DNA of 64,000 nucleotides from Williamsia serinedens (GCF_024171725.1 NZ_JAMTCG010000003.1:682001-746000); one strand, 5' to 3'; positions 7,383 to 17,039 are shown, numbered from the stretch's first letter. Made by a program: numbers and translations. Notes: generated by a model from the sequence alone, not told the origin.

Positions 7383-8102
7383 GTGACGACTTCACCGCCC
7401 GAGGAGGACCGCGACGACGTGCGTTCCCGCATCGTCGAGGCGGCGTCTCACCTCCTCACCGACCACGGCGCGTCGGCGGTCACCACCCGGGGCGTCGCCC
7501 AGGCGGCGGGCGTCCAGCCACCGACGATCTACCGGCTCTTCGGCGACAAGGACGGACTGCTCGACGCCGTGGCCGAACACGTCATGGCCGACTTCGTCGC
7601 CCGCAAGGCCGCCGAGGTCGCCGCCTCGTCCGATCGCGTCGACCCCGTCGAGGACCTCCGCGACGGGTGGTTCCGTCAGGTCGAGTTCGGGCTCACCCAC
7701 CCCGCGCTGTTCCACCTGTTCGGAGACCCCGACCGCGTCGTCGGGTCGGCGGCAGCGCAGGACGGCCGTCGGGTGCTCGCGGAGCGGGTGCGTCGCGTCG
7801 CCGCCACCGGTCGACTCCGCGTCGAGGAGTCCCGCGCTGCGGACATGCTGTCGGCCGCCGGCAACGGCGCTGTCCGCGTCCTCCTGTCGATGCCGGCCGA
7901 TGGCGTGCACTCTCCACTCGCCGACGACATGTGGCGCGCCGTCGCGACCGCGATCCTCACCGAGGCACCGGATGACCCGACGGACGCCGTGACCGCGACG
8001 GTGACCGCGTTCCGTGCCGTCGCTCCCCACGTCTCCGGGCTGAGCGGGTCGGAGCGTCAGCTGCTCCTGGACTGGCTGGACCGCATCCGCACGACCGGGT
8101 GA
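7383..8102 (+). CDS. TetR/AcrR family transcriptional regulator
   Basis: 239-aa regulator. The helix-turn-helix lies in TTRGVAQAAGVQPPTIYRLFGDK at about residues 35-57, and the C-terminal ligand-binding domain resembles TetR_C groups of actinobacteria. The GTG start sits 6 nt after a -10 box embedded in the right half of an 11-bp inverted repeat, so the mRNA is probably leaderless and autoregulated. Its likely target is the divergent NmrA-like SDR. It converges on the NUDIX gene with a 4-bp gap. Confidence 0.9.
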   Translation: MTTSPPEEDRDDVRSRIVEAASHLLTDHGASAVTTRGVAQAAGVQPPTIYRLFGDKDGLLDAVAEHVMADFVARKAAEVAASSDRVDPVEDLRDGWFRQVEFGLTHPALFHLFGDPDRVVGSAAAQDGRRVLAERVRRVAATGRLRVEESRAADMLSAAGNGAVRVLLSMPADGVHSPLADDMWRAVATAILTEAPDDPTDAVTATVTAFRAVAPHVSGLSGSERQLLLDWLDRIRTTG

Positions 8103-8106
8103 GGCG

Positions 8107-8697
8107 TCAGCGCCAGGCGAACACCGGCTGCTCGAGGTCGGCGACCCGGGTCGGGCGCCCCGCGATCACCTCGGCGAACTGATGGATGATCGCGGCTGTC
8201 GGCGCATGGATCAGCGCGCCCAGCATGGGCAGCTGGATCACCGGTCGCGGGGACTCCGGGATCGTGATGAACCGTGGCGCGACGGCGATCTCGTCGAGGG
8301 TGGCGAAGTACAGGTGCGCCACCTCGGCGGGGTTCGGCGCCACCTGCCGGTCGGGGCCGGCCCAGCACACGATTGGCGACATCACGAAACCCGATCGGGT
8401 GGCGTAGTCGTCGAGGCGGCCCAGCACGGCGTCCCGTCCGACGTGCACGCCGACCTCTTCCTCGAGTTCGCGCAGTGCCGCGTCGATCTCGTCCTCGCCG
8501 GGGTCGATGGACCCGCCCGGGAGCGCGTACTGCCCCGGGTGTGACCGCATGTCGTCGGGACGTTTGAGAACCCAGATCCCGCACCGCTCGTCGACACTGG
8601 TCACGGTGACCGCGACGGCCGCTCGGCGTGCACCGGGGAGGTCGATCCTGCGCACCTCGAACGCGTCGAGGCGCGCGGCGATCTCGTCGGGGGTCAC
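8107..8697 (-). CDS. NUDIX hydrolase
   Basis: 196-aa NUDIX protein similar to the CoA pyrophosphatase/NudL type. The complete NUDIX box GX5EX7REUXEEXGU is present as [23 protein letters not shown]. It should hydrolyse a nucleoside diphosphate linked to another moiety, perhaps CoA or a nucleotide sugar. I chose the GTG reading [10 protein letters not shown], which overlaps the end of the upstream ANTAR gene by a few bases only if a longer start is used. The two genes are probably co-transcribed. Confidence 0.85.
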   Translation of the reverse strand: MTPDEIAARLDAFEVRRIDLPGARRAAVAVTVTSVDERCGIWVLKRPDDMRSHPGQYALPGGSIDPGEDEIDAALRELEEEVGVHVGRDAVLGRLDDYATRSGFVMSPIVCWAGPDRQVAPNPAEVAHLYFATLDEIAVAPRFITIPESPRPVIQLPMLGALIHAPTAAIIHQFAEVIAGRPTRVADLEQPVFAWR

Positions 8698-8701
8698 CCG
8701 A

Positions 8702-9481
8702 TCACTGTGCACCCTCGTCGTCGGCGGCGGCCACGGCACCCGGCCGGGACACGGTCGGCGACACCGCGCCGACCAGCTTGCGCGAGACCTGCGCGACCGG
8801 GGTGTTGGTCTCCTGCGACAGCGTCGCGAGCATCGAGAACGCGCGGTCGGCGTCGACACCGAACCGCTCCATGATCATCCCCTTGGCCTGCCCGATCACG
8901 TCGCGCGAGGCCAGTGCCTGCACGAACTGCTCCTCGCGGCGCGCGGCGGAGGCGGCGATCGCCGCGTGGACGCCGAGCATCTGGGCGACCTCGATGCTGT
9001 CGGCGTCGAAGGCGTGGGGATGCTCGGAGTGCATCACGATGATGCCGATGTCGCGGTCGGCCGCCGTCATGGCGACGCACAGCGACGATCGGATCGGCGT
9101 GTCGCGCCGGACGACGTCCATCAGCTGCGGCCACCGGCGCTCGTCGTCGACGTCCTCGACGGTCACGACAGCCCCGGAGAGGATGGCCTCGATCCCCGGG
9201 CCGGCGCCGTCCTCCCACTGCGTGTTGGCGAACAGGCGGGACGGGCCACCGGTGGCCACCGTCTTCTCCCGCAGGACCCGTCCCGACCGGTGATGCCGGA
9301 CGAGGGAGATCGAGACGTGGTCGACCGGGGGCAGCAGACGACACGCGGTCGACGCGACCATCTCCAGGACGTCGTCGACAGGGACGGCCCGCCCGTTCAC
9401 ACCATGCGCGGAGAGGGACATGCGAGCGATCTCGTCGTGGACGTCGACGCCACCAGCAATCCTCTGTGCACTGACAGTCAT
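8702..9481 (-). CDS. GAF-ANTAR domain regulator
   Basis: 259-aa protein with an N-terminal GAF domain (about residues 30-165) and a C-terminal ANTAR RNA-binding domain (about 175-235; [20 protein letters not shown] is diagnostic). ANTAR proteins bind paired RNA hairpins and prevent transcription termination. The GAF domain would sense a ligand or redox cue. In mycobacteria ANTAR proteins act on lipid and redox genes. No dual-hairpin ANTAR target was evident next to it. It is followed directly by the NUDIX gene in the same direction. Confidence 0.9.
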   Translation of the reverse strand: MTVSAQRIAGGVDVHDEIARMSLSAHGVNGRAVPVDDVLEMVASTACRLLPPVDHVSISLVRHHRSGRVLREKTVATGGPSRLFANTQWEDGAGPGIEAILSGAVVTVEDVDDERRWPQLMDVVRRDTPIRSSLCVAMTAADRDIGIIVMHSEHPHAFDADSIEVAQMLGVHAAIAASAARREEQFVQALASRDVIGQAKGMIMERFGVDADRAFSMLATLSQETNTPVAQVSRKLVGAVSPTVSRPGAVAAADDEGAQ

Positions 9482-9639
9482 CTCATCACCACCGCTGTCG
9501 GATCTGACCCATTGTCGCAGCTTCGGCGCGACGGGTCCATCGAATCAACGAACACGAAACACGCACGCATGAAACACATCTCCGACCAGCGGTCGCACAC
9601 CATAAGCCATCCCACGGCACGCGTGCGGAGCTGCAACCG

Positions 9640-10467
9640 TCAAGACACGACCGCGATGCGGCCGTCGTCGGAGCGACGCACAAGACCTTCCGACTCGAAC
9701 GCGGTCAGCCACCCCTCCATCGGCCACCGACCCCAACGTCTGTGGAACACCGCGGAATTGGACACTATGTCCCCCAGGTGTTCACGCGGCGGCCGCGACA
9801 CGGGGTGGTGCTGGTGGTAGGCGTCGGCCCCACCCACCCACGACATCCCCACGCCCAGTCTCGCAGCCGTGGCCGCGAAATCGGTGTCCTCACAGCCGTA
9901 TCCGGCGTACTCGGTGCAGAAGCCGCCCACACGGTCGAACACCGCGGGACGCACCGCGAAGGACAGGGACCAGAACAGATCGGGATCGTCGACGCTCCAC
10001 AGATGTCCCGCCGGCGGCGCCGGACGCGCGGGATGGGGCGCGGTGTGGACGGACCAGTCGTCGGGCCAGCCGTCCCCGGGGACACCCGGCGGCAGGTAGG
10101 TCACCGGCCCGCAGTGGATCTCGTCGGGACGCGCGACAGCCGCCGTCAGGTAACGGCGCAGGGTGTCCGGCGCGGGGATGCAGTCGACGTCGAGGAACAC
10201 CATCAGCTCCCCGCCCGCGGTGCGCGCCGCGTCGGCGCCGAGATTGCGTGCTCGCGCCAGGGGCAGGCGCCCGTCGGGGTCGCGCGGACAGTCCACGACG
10301 ACGGTGACGATGTCGGACCCGGCGACCACCTCCGCGATCGCGGGATCGTCCATCGCCACCACCACGTGGACGGGCTCGACGGTCGAGTCGGCGAGACCGC
10401 GTCGCTGCGCGCGCAGATGGTCGTGCCGCCCGGAGACCACCGTGATCACCGCGACGGTCGGTGTCAC
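9640..10467 (-). CDS. Family 2-like glycosyltransferase
   Basis: 275-aa GT-A fold glycosyltransferase. The N-terminal strand VTPTVAVITVVSGR, the DxD metal motif in MVFLDVDCIPAP and the GYGCEDTDFA motif (galactosyltransferase 7C-like C-terminal box) are visible. No membrane segment is present, so it acts at the cytoplasmic side on a nucleotide-sugar donor. It is the last gene of a four-gene leftward operon. Its GTG start overlaps the preceding stop by 4 bp (GTGA). It shares the ED-box architecture with the GT2 at 15675, suggesting paralogous roles in one glycan. Confidence 0.87.
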   Translation of the reverse strand: MTPTVAVITVVSGRHDHLRAQRRGLADSTVEPVHVVVAMDDPAIAEVVAGSDIVTVVVDCPRDPDGRLPLARARNLGADAARTAGGELMVFLDVDCIPAPDTLRRYLTAAVARPDEIHCGPVTYLPPGVPGDGWPDDWSVHTAPHPARPAPPAGHLWSVDDPDLFWSLSFAVRPAVFDRVGGFCTEYAGYGCEDTDFAATAARLGVGMSWVGGADAYHQHHPVSRPPREHLGDIVSNSAVFHRRWGRWPMEGWLTAFESEGLVRRSDDGRIAVVS

Positions 10468-11453
10468 GCGGCGACCCCGGCGATGACGTCCGCGGCGCGT
10501 CCCGCGGCGCCGGCGGTCCGCAGGTCGGCCCAGCGCGACGAACCGACCGCGAGCGCATCGTCGACGGCGTCGGCGATGGTCCCCGGTGCCGGCCACTCGT
10601 CACGGACGGCGGCCACACGGTGGCCGGACAGGGCCGCAGCCGTGCGTGACTGCTCGGCGAAGGGCCTGCTCTGCGGGACGATCACGGCGGGTCGCGCGGC
10701 CGCCGCGACGTCGGCGACGGCGTTCTGCCCGGCGTGGGTCACCACCACCGCCGACGAGGTGAGCACCGGCCACACGTCCGCGGTCCAGGGGCCGCCCACC
10801 GCGCCGACGGCGCGGTAGTCGAACCTCGGGTCGGCGTCCTGCCATCGGGCCACGTCGCCGACGGTCACCGCACCACCACCGGCGCCGCCCAGCACGGCCA
10901 CGGTCGGGCGGGCCCGTGGTCCCGGATCCGGCCGGACGCGGCCGTCGAACCGACTGATGCTGCCGACCCACGTGGTGGTCGCGGCCCGCGCGGACAGCCA
11001 CGACGGGTCGTACACCGTGCGCGACCACGGCGCGATGATCGCGTCGGCGGCGTCGTAGGCCAGCGTGTGCGGGCGATCGTCACGATCGCCGGGCATCGCC
11101 ATCACGACGACCGGCACGCCCATGAGCCGCACGAACAGGGCGACCTCCACGGACACGTCGACGACCATCACCGACGGGCGGGTCCGCGCCACCCAGTCCG
11201 CGATGGCCGCCATCCGCGCGGTGAGGCCGGGGGTGTCCCGGGGCGCCCAGTGCACGACGCCGCCCGCGCTGGGGTCGGCGGCGTCGGAGCCCGGGGCCAC
11301 GTCCATGGGCAGCCGGAACCACACCGCGGCCGCATGGCCGGCCGGTCGGGGCCGGGAGGAGAGGACGGTGACGGGTTCGTCGAGCGCCCGGGCGATCGAG
11401 TCGGCGCGGTGCGCGTGGCCCATCCCCTGGTGGTGGACGTACCAACCGATCAC
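10464..11453 (-). CDS. MurG/GT28-like glycosyltransferase
   Basis: 329-aa GT-B fold protein. It starts MIGWYVHHQGMGHAHRA, a glycine-rich N-terminal loop like that of MurG and UDP-glycosyltransferases. It ends with a nucleotide-binding half carrying VVVTHAGQNAVADVAAAARPAVIVPQ, which corresponds to the donor-binding segment of GT28. Acceptor unknown. Its GTG overlaps the upstream GT4 stop by 4 bp and its own stop overlaps the downstream GT2 start, showing tight translational coupling. Confidence 0.84.
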   Translation of the reverse strand: MIGWYVHHQGMGHAHRADSIARALDEPVTVLSSRPRPAGHAAAVWFRLPMDVAPGSDAADPSAGGVVHWAPRDTPGLTARMAAIADWVARTRPSVMVVDVSVEVALFVRLMGVPVVVMAMPGDRDDRPHTLAYDAADAIIAPWSRTVYDPSWLSARAATTTWVGSISRFDGRVRPDPGPRARPTVAVLGGAGGGAVTVGDVARWQDADPRFDYRAVGAVGGPWTADVWPVLTSSAVVVTHAGQNAVADVAAAARPAVIVPQSRPFAEQSRTAAALSGHRVAAVRDEWPAPGTIADAVDDALAVGSSRWADLRTAGAAGRAADVIAGVAA

Positions 11454-12559
11454 GCGATCGACCTCGCGTCCTCACCGATCCGTCCGCGGGCGACCACCTC
11501 GCGATAGAGCTCGACGTAGGCGTCGACCATCTGCTCCGACGAGCAGTGCCGCTCGGCGCGGCGCCGCGCCGCGGTCCGCGACAGTCGCGCCGCACGCGGG
11601 ATGGCGGCGGCGAGGCTGGCGACGTCGTCGGCCGGGGCGAGCACGCCGCAGTCCGCGTCGACGATCTCCGGCACCCCGCCCCGGCTGAACGCCGCCACCG
11701 GTGTGCCACACGCCAACGCCTCCGCGACGACGAGGCCGTAGGGCTCCGCCCACACCGGCGTCACCAGGGCCACCGACGACGACCCGACCAGCGCGGCGAG
11801 GTCGGCACGGCCGAGGTGCCCGACGTAGTCGACGCCGTCCCCGAGGCGGGGCGCCACCTCGTCGGCGAAGTACTGCGGGTCGTAGACGGGCCCGGCGACA
11901 CGCAGGTCCACCCCGGCCAGCCTGGCGGCGTCGATCGCGAGGTGGGTCCCCTTCTCGGGGGTGATCCGTCCCGACCACACCGCCGCCGGGCCTCCGGGAC
12001 CGACCGGCCAGTCCTCCAACGGGATCCCGTTGCGGATGACCGTGGCGTCGGGCACCACCGTCGCCCACTCGGCGGCGTTGAAGTGGCTGACCGCCGCATA
12101 GGTGTTCACGTCCCGCGGCGCCAGCGCCACAGCCGATTCCAGCCACGGCACCGGTGGCGTGTGCAGCGTGGTGATCATCGGCATCGGCAGCGTCGCCGAC
12201 ATCGCCGGGGGGAGATAGTGCAGTGAGTGGTTGTGGATCACGTCGAAGTCGTCCGCGAGATGACCGGCGAAGTCCAGCATCACGCCGAGATAGGCGTGAT
12301 GCTCCTTCACCGCGGTCGGCGTCATCACGGGATCCACGAGCGACGCGGGGCTGAGATCCAGTGTGTGCACCGGCAGTGTCGTGATGTCCTTGTCGAGCGA
12401 CGAGCCGGGCGCCGCGAACAGGCTCACCTGGTGACCGCGTTCCCGCAGGGCGCGCGACAGGTTGTAGACGTGCGCCTCGAGGCCACCCGCGAACGGTTGC
12501 TCGATCGGGAAGCTCGACGACGCGAGGACCGCCACCCGCAACGCATCGGGCCGGCTCAT
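11450..12559 (-). CDS. Family 4 glycosyltransferase
   Basis: 369-aa GT-B glycosyltransferase of the GT4 family. The N-terminal acceptor domain contains PFAGGLEAHVYNLSRAL, and the C-terminal donor domain contains WSGRITPEKGTHLAIDAARLAG and the EX7E motif (AEPYGLVVAEALACGTPV). It is cytoplasmic, with no signal or membrane helix. The ATG start overlaps the stop of the gene before it (ATGA). Probably a mannosyl- or glucosyltransferase of a cell-surface glycan, but the sugar is not predictable. Confidence 0.9.
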   Translation of the reverse strand: MSRPDALRVAVLASSSFPIEQPFAGGLEAHVYNLSRALRERGHQVSLFAAPGSSLDKDITTLPVHTLDLSPASLVDPVMTPTAVKEHHAYLGVMLDFAGHLADDFDVIHNHSLHYLPPAMSATLPMPMITTLHTPPVPWLESAVALAPRDVNTYAAVSHFNAAEWATVVPDATVIRNGIPLEDWPVGPGGPAAVWSGRITPEKGTHLAIDAARLAGVDLRVAGPVYDPQYFADEVAPRLGDGVDYVGHLGRADLAALVGSSSVALVTPVWAEPYGLVVAEALACGTPVAAFSRGGVPEIVDADCGVLAPADDVASLAAAIPRAARLSRTAARRRAERHCSSEQMVDAYVELYREVVARGRIGEDARSIA

Positions 12560-13626
12560 GCGCTCACCATCGCCCGGCGGTACACCTCGGCGTGTGCGGC
12601 CGCGACGGCCTCTCGCTCGCGTCGACGCTCGTCGGGGTCGGCCGCGCGTGCGGTCGCCGAGGCGGCGACGACCTCGTCGACCGCCGCGGCCAGCGACGCG
12701 ACGTCGACACCGGACTCGTCGAATGCGTACGTGGCACAGCCGTGTTGCTCGTCGAAGTAGCCGCATCGCGGGGCGATCACCGGCGTGCCGACGTCGTGAC
12801 AGGCCTCGAGCCAGCCGGAGTGGGTCCCGAACCGGTACGGGAGCACCGACGCGTCGATCTCCCGCAGGTACGCCCACAGTGCGTCGTCGTCGAACCGCGC
12901 ATGGATCCGCAGGTCGAGACGGGGATCCTGCGCGAGCGACCGGAGTTCGTCGACGACGTGCGGCGCGAACCAGGTGCTGTCGGGGTCGACGACGGCGTCG
13001 TCGAGGTCGACGCGGACGCGGACGTCGCCGCGGTCACGGGCGATGTCCAGCAGTGCCCGCGCGACGGGGACCGGGTCGCTGTTCGCACGCAGGTGTTTCG
13101 CGTGCAGACCCAGCACGGCGGGCAGGGATCGTGTGGCGCGCTCGGCGAAGTCGTCGAGCGGGACCACGTGGGGATGCGGGACGACGGTCGCGGTCACGCC
13201 CCACCGCTCGGCGACCTCGCGCGCGGCACCCGAGGTGAGGGTGATGACCTCTGCGGCGGCGGGGACGAGCACCGCCAGCCGGGCCAGGTGCGCGGTCGGG
13301 TCGGCCTCGTGGGGGTTGTGGAGATCGTGCACGGTGAGCACCAGCGGCACGCGATGCGTCGCGAGCGCCGCGACGGTCTCGGCCAGGTCCGCGGGAGTCG
13401 ACGACTCGAACCCGAAATGCACGTGCAGCACGTCGATCTCGATCGCGTGCTCGGCGATCCAGTCCGGCCGCAACATCACCGGCGGCCACCACTGCCCCGG
13501 CACGGTGACACCCGCGGGCGTCGGATCCGGCGGGCGGACGACACGGTCGTCGTCACCGACGGCGTCGACGGGTTGCAGGTGGTGCACGTAGACGTGCGCG
13601 GACGGGACTGATCCCACGGTGAGCAT
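12556..13626 (-). CDS. GT-B glycosyltransferase, first gene of leftward operon
   Basis: 356-aa GT4-like protein. Acceptor half: DVLHVHFGFESSTPADLAETV and LTVHDLHNPHE. Donor half: SVLPYRFGTHSGWLEACHDVGTPVI, with a conserved Glu. I chose the ATG of MLTVGSVPSA because GAGAGG lies 6 nt upstream and homologous folds begin at AHVYVHHL. A longer in-frame extension adds an unlikely basic leader. It heads a four-gene operon divergent from the WcbI-like gene, separated by 127 bp that hold an inverted repeat. Confidence 0.83.
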   Translation of the reverse strand: MLTVGSVPSAHVYVHHLQPVDAVGDDDRVVRPPDPTPAGVTVPGQWWPPVMLRPDWIAEHAIEIDVLHVHFGFESSTPADLAETVAALATHRVPLVLTVHDLHNPHEADPTAHLARLAVLVPAAAEVITLTSGAAREVAERWGVTATVVPHPHVVPLDDFAERATRSLPAVLGLHAKHLRANSDPVPVARALLDIARDRGDVRVRVDLDDAVVDPDSTWFAPHVVDELRSLAQDPRLDLRIHARFDDDALWAYLREIDASVLPYRFGTHSGWLEACHDVGTPVIAPRCGYFDEQHGCATYAFDESGVDVASLAAAVDEVVAASATARAADPDERRREREAVAAAHAEVYRRAMVSA

Positions 13627-13682
13627 ACGTCCTCTCGGCCACGACGAAGGGACGGGCCGCACTGCTGCACCCGATCGGGACA

Positions 13683-13745
13683 TGCTGTGCCACAACGGTT
13701 CACAGCAGGAAGTTTCGAAAAGCGGTGCGTGACGGGGTGTACCGT
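13683..13745. promoter_or_regulatory. Divergent promoter region of the glycosyltransferase locus
   Basis: TGCTGTG (13683-13689) and CACAGCA (13701-13707) form a 7-bp inverted repeat with an 11-bp spacer, a possible operator. TACCGT (13740-13745) ends 8 nt before the ATG at 13754 and fits a -10 box for a nearly leaderless rightward mRNA. The 11-bp spacer is not that of a CRP site. Confidence 0.42.
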
Positions 13746-13753
13746 GGGCACCG

Positions 13754-14701
13754 ATGGAGATCGACGGTCGGACACGCCACTACGGCGGCTTCTACGGCGT
13801 AGGCGGCGCTGCGGTGGCCGCTGGCTCGACCGATCACCCGGTGGTGCTCGTGTGGGGCAACTGCCAGGCAGAAGCACTCCGGGTCGTACTGAACACTGTG
13901 AACACTACCCCCTGGGGGACCCTGCGTGTACCTCCGGTGCACGAGCTCACCGAGGACGACCTCCCCCACCTCGACAGACTCCTCCGCCGCACGCGTGCGG
14001 TTCTCTCGCAACCCGTCCGCCGCGGATACCGCGGCCTGCCCATCGGCCTCGACGACCTGCGCGAGCGGCTCCCGGCCGACGTGCCCGTCCTCCGTTGGCC
14101 CGTGGTGCGCTGGTCCGCACTGCATCCGTTCCAGGCGATCGTGCGGCACCCCGACGACCCGTCGATGGACCCCGACGGCGTCCCGTACCACGACCTGCGC
14201 ACGGTGGCCGCCGCGCGTGACGGCCGGTCCGCCGACGACCCATGGGACGTCGACGTCCCCGACGAGGCGTTCCGCGAGGTGGCCCGCCGCAGCGGCGAGG
14301 AGCTCCGGCGACGGGAGGCCCGTGACACCGACATCGCGGTGTCCGACATCCTCGAGGCCGTCGGCGCCGAGGCGACCCACACCATCAACCACCCCCAGAA
14401 CGGGGTGCTGCTCCGCCTCGGTCAGCGCATCCTCGACGAACTGGGATGGGCCGGCACCGTGCAGGAGCCCGGCCGGACCCTGCTCGGCGGCATCCGGGCG
14501 CCCGTCGAGCAGCGTGTCCTCGACGCCCTCGGGCTCACGGGGACAGCGCGGTCCGCGTGGTCGGTCCACCTGCGCACGGTGTCACCCGACGAGATCCACC
14601 GCATCCAGATGGACTGTTACGCAAGGCATCCGGGCTTCGTCGATGCCGCGGTCGCCCGCCACGGCGAGGTCATGGACCTGCTCGGTCTCGGCCCCTCGTG
14701 A
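13754..14701 (+). CDS. WcbI-like polysaccharide biosynthesis protein
   Basis: 315-aa protein with the hallmark GNCQAE motif (Gly35-Cys37) of the WcbI family. This family was named for a capsule-locus enzyme proposed to acetylate heptose in Burkholderia. A second conserved stretch, THTINHPQNGVLLRLG, lies near residue 215, as in SGNH-like WcbI proteins. Likely modifies the glycan built by the flanking glycosyltransferases, for example by acyl transfer; the actual reaction is unproven. It opens a three-gene rightward operon, and its stop overlaps the next GTG by 4 bp. Confidence 0.8.
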   Translation: MEIDGRTRHYGGFYGVGGAAVAAGSTDHPVVLVWGNCQAEALRVVLNTVNTTPWGTLRVPPVHELTEDDLPHLDRLLRRTRAVLSQPVRRGYRGLPIGLDDLRERLPADVPVLRWPVVRWSALHPFQAIVRHPDDPSMDPDGVPYHDLRTVAAARDGRSADDPWDVDVPDEAFREVARRSGEELRRREARDTDIAVSDILEAVGAEATHTINHPQNGVLLRLGQRILDELGWAGTVQEPGRTLLGGIRAPVEQRVLDALGLTGTARSAWSVHLRTVSPDEIHRIQMDCYARHPGFVDAAVARHGEVMDLLGLGPS

Positions 14702-15678
14702 CCACCGTGACGCATCTCGTCGTCGGACCGGAGCGTCACGGTGTGGTCCGGTGGGCGTGCGACATCGCCGACGCACTCGGCGCGCCCGTCGTCCGGTCGG
14801 CCACACCCGACGAGGTCCCGACGTCCGTCGGCGACGGTCCGCTGCACATCCACGTCACCGACCGTCTGTTCGGGCCCGACGCGACCGCCGCCGCCGACCG
14901 CTTCGTCGACCTGGTCGAGACGCTCGGCGTGCCGGTGGGCGCGACACTGCACGACATCCCGCAGCCGTCGGACGGCGGCGCCTACGAACGCCGCGCCGCG
15001 GCGTACCGGCGGATCGGGGCGGTATGCCGCGGGGTCGTCGTCAGCAGTGACCACGAGCGGTCGCTGCTGCGCGAGTCCGGGTGGACCGCGCCGGAGCCCG
15101 AGGTCATCCCGCTCGCACTGACCGCACCGGAGCGTGGCCCGCGCCCGTCGTCCGCGACGACGCGAGACGTCGGCGTCTTCGGCTTCGTCTACCCCGGGAA
15201 GGGGCATGCCGAGGTGCTCGAGGCGGTGGCCCACCTCGACGACGGTGTCGGCGTGGTCGCGATCGGGTCCCCGTCGCCCGGACACGACGACCTCGTCGAC
15301 GACCTGCGTCGTCGCGCCGACGAGCTGGGCCGGCCGTTCCGCATCACTGGGTTCGTCGACGACGCCGACCTCGACGCGACACTGCACGCCGTCGCGGTTC
15401 CGGTCGCCCACCACCGTCACATCTCCGCCTCCGGGTCGATCCCGACGTGGATCGCGGCGGGACGCCGTCCACTCGCGCCGCGAGGTCGCTACATCGACGA
15501 GTTCGCCGAGCGCTCGCCCGGCGTGCTGACGACGTACGACGACGACCACCTCGTCGACGCGCTGCGGTCGGCGCTCGACGATCCCGGCCGGACATGGCTG
15601 GGTGACGTCGACGTCCGACCGTCCTGGCGAGACGTGATCGCGATGCATCACGCGGTGTTCGCCCGGTGGGCGGCATGA
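14698..15678 (+). CDS. GT-B glycosyltransferase
   Basis: 326-aa glycosyltransferase-like protein. The donor-domain signature is visible in GVFGFVYPGKGHAEVLEAVAHL, followed by GFVDDADLDATLHAVAVPVAHHRHISASGSIPTW. It is short for GT4 and its acceptor half is compressed (LVVGPERHGVVRWACDIADAL), but no break is seen. It starts with GTG overlapping the WcbI-like stop and ends in an ATGA overlap with the next GT2. Function inferred only from fold and context. Confidence 0.78.
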   Translation: MTTVTHLVVGPERHGVVRWACDIADALGAPVVRSATPDEVPTSVGDGPLHIHVTDRLFGPDATAAADRFVDLVETLGVPVGATLHDIPQPSDGGAYERRAAAYRRIGAVCRGVVVSSDHERSLLRESGWTAPEPEVIPLALTAPERGPRPSSATTRDVGVFGFVYPGKGHAEVLEAVAHLDDGVGVVAIGSPSPGHDDLVDDLRRRADELGRPFRITGFVDDADLDATLHAVAVPVAHHRHISASGSIPTWIAAGRRPLAPRGRYIDEFAERSPGVLTTYDDDHLVDALRSALDDPGRTWLGDVDVRPSWRDVIAMHHAVFARWAA

Positions 15679-17039
15679 CCGGACGGCTCCCCGACGGGCG
15701 ATGGCTGCTACCCGACGGCCGCTGCGTCCTGCCGGGCAACCGGTGGGATCTGGCCCCGCGTGACGTCGACCCCCCGACGGTGTCGGTTGTCGTCCCGTTC
15801 TACGAGCAGCAGCCTCAGCTCGAGCTCGTCCTCGCGGCGCTCTCGGTACAGACCCATCCGGCGACGCGGTTGCAGGTCGTCGTCGCCGACGACGGGTCGT
15901 CGGTGCCGCCCGATGTGGGTGCACTGGAGGGGACTGTCGTCGTCCGCCAGGAGGATCGCGGGTTCCGCGCGGCCGCCGCGCGCAACCTGGGTGCACGAGC
16001 AGCTGACGGGTCGGTGCTGTGTTTCCTCGACGCCGACACCGTGCCCGAGCCGACGTATGTCGACCGGGCCGTGCGCCTGTCGGCGGGTGCCGCCGATGTC
16101 GTCGCCGTTGGTCGACGACGGCACGCGGATCTGGCCGGTTGGTCACCGAGTCGGCTGCTGGAGTGGTTCGACGGCGGCGCCGCGCCGACGGAGCTGACCG
16201 AGCCGCGTTGGCTGCGTGACGCCTACCGCGAGTCCGACGACCTGCTTCACGCCGATCATCGGTCCTATCGCCACGTGATCAGCGCCGTCCTCACATGCGA
16301 GCGCGATTTCTTCTGGGCCGTCGGCGGTTTCGACGAGGGGTTCGTCGGCTACGGCGGCGAGGACTGGGAGTTCGCGGCGCGCGCGTGGGAGCGGGGCGGG
16401 GTGCTCGCGCACGTGGCCGAGGCCGTCGCGTGGCACGACGGGCCCGATTGGGCCGAGCGGTCGACGTCAGACCGCGTCGGCAAGAACGCGGAGGCGTTGG
16501 CCCTGGCGTCGCGGATCACCGATCCGGCCGCCCGGCGGCACGGCATCCGGTTCGCCCTCCCGGACGTCCGCGTCGTCGTCGACACCGACGGGCATTCAGC
16601 GGCAACTCTTCTCGTCACCGTCGGCGCAGTCCTGCGTGACCTGGACGCGACCATTCATCTCGTCGGTGAGAACGCGGGTGCCCTGCGCGCGAGCTGGGGC
16701 GATGCCGACCCGCGGATCGTTCTCGGCACCCCGGGAACAGGGGCGCGGTCACGCATCGTGGTGCACATCCGTCGACCGATCACCGCGGAGCCCGGCGCGC
16801 TCGGCGACCGCGTCGCCGAGCTCGACGACCACCGGGCCGGGCGCCTCGACGTCGTGGCCGGTGACGACGTGATCGTCGAGATCCGTTCCGTCCGTGCCGA
16901 TGCCCGCGCGCAGCGGCACGCTGCGGCACTCGCGTGTGACGCCGCGACGCTGGCCGAGGAATTGTTCCCCGTCCTGCGCCGCGACGTCGCGACGACGGCG
17001 CTCGAACTCCTCGACGAGGAGCCGCGCCTCGACTGGTGA
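15675..17039 (+). CDS. Family 2 glycosyltransferase with C-terminal extension
   Basis: 454-aa protein. Residues ~35-290 form a GT2 GT-A domain with VSVVVPFYEQQ, VVVADDGS, the DxD motif CFLDADTVPEP and the FVGYGGEDWEFAARAW acceptor box. About 160 C-terminal residues form an extra domain I do not recognise. The N-terminus has a short repeat-like stretch, LPDGRWLLPDGRCVLPGNRW. It is last in the rightward operon and converges on the alcohol dehydrogenase gene with a 3-bp gap. Confidence 0.86.
   Translation: MTGRLPDGRWLLPDGRCVLPGNRWDLAPRDVDPPTVSVVVPFYEQQPQLELVLAALSVQTHPATRLQVVVADDGSSVPPDVGALEGTVVVRQEDRGFRAAAARNLGARAADGSVLCFLDADTVPEPTYVDRAVRLSAGAADVVAVGRRRHADLAGWSPSRLLEWFDGGAAPTELTEPRWLRDAYRESDDLLHADHRSYRHVISAVLTCERDFFWAVGGFDEGFVGYGGEDWEFAARAWERGGVLAHVAEAVAWHDGPDWAERSTSDRVGKNAEALALASRITDPAARRHGIRFALPDVRVVVDTDGHSAATLLVTVGAVLRDLDATIHLVGENAGALRASWGDADPRIVLGTPGTGARSRIVVHIRRPITAEPGALGDRVAELDDHRAGRLDVVAGDDVIVEIRSVRADARAQRHAAALACDAATLAEELFPVLRRDVATTALELLDEEPRLDW

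Noticed and set aside
9482-9639. Dual-hairpin ANTAR target near the GAF-ANTAR gene.
   Set aside because: No pair of hexaloop hairpins with the A1/G4 pattern could be seen in the flanking gap.
13683-13707. TGCTGTG...CACAGCA as a CRP (cAMP receptor) site linked to the cyclase.
   Set aside because: Spacing between the TGTG and CACA boxes is 11 bp, not the 8 bp typical of CRP.
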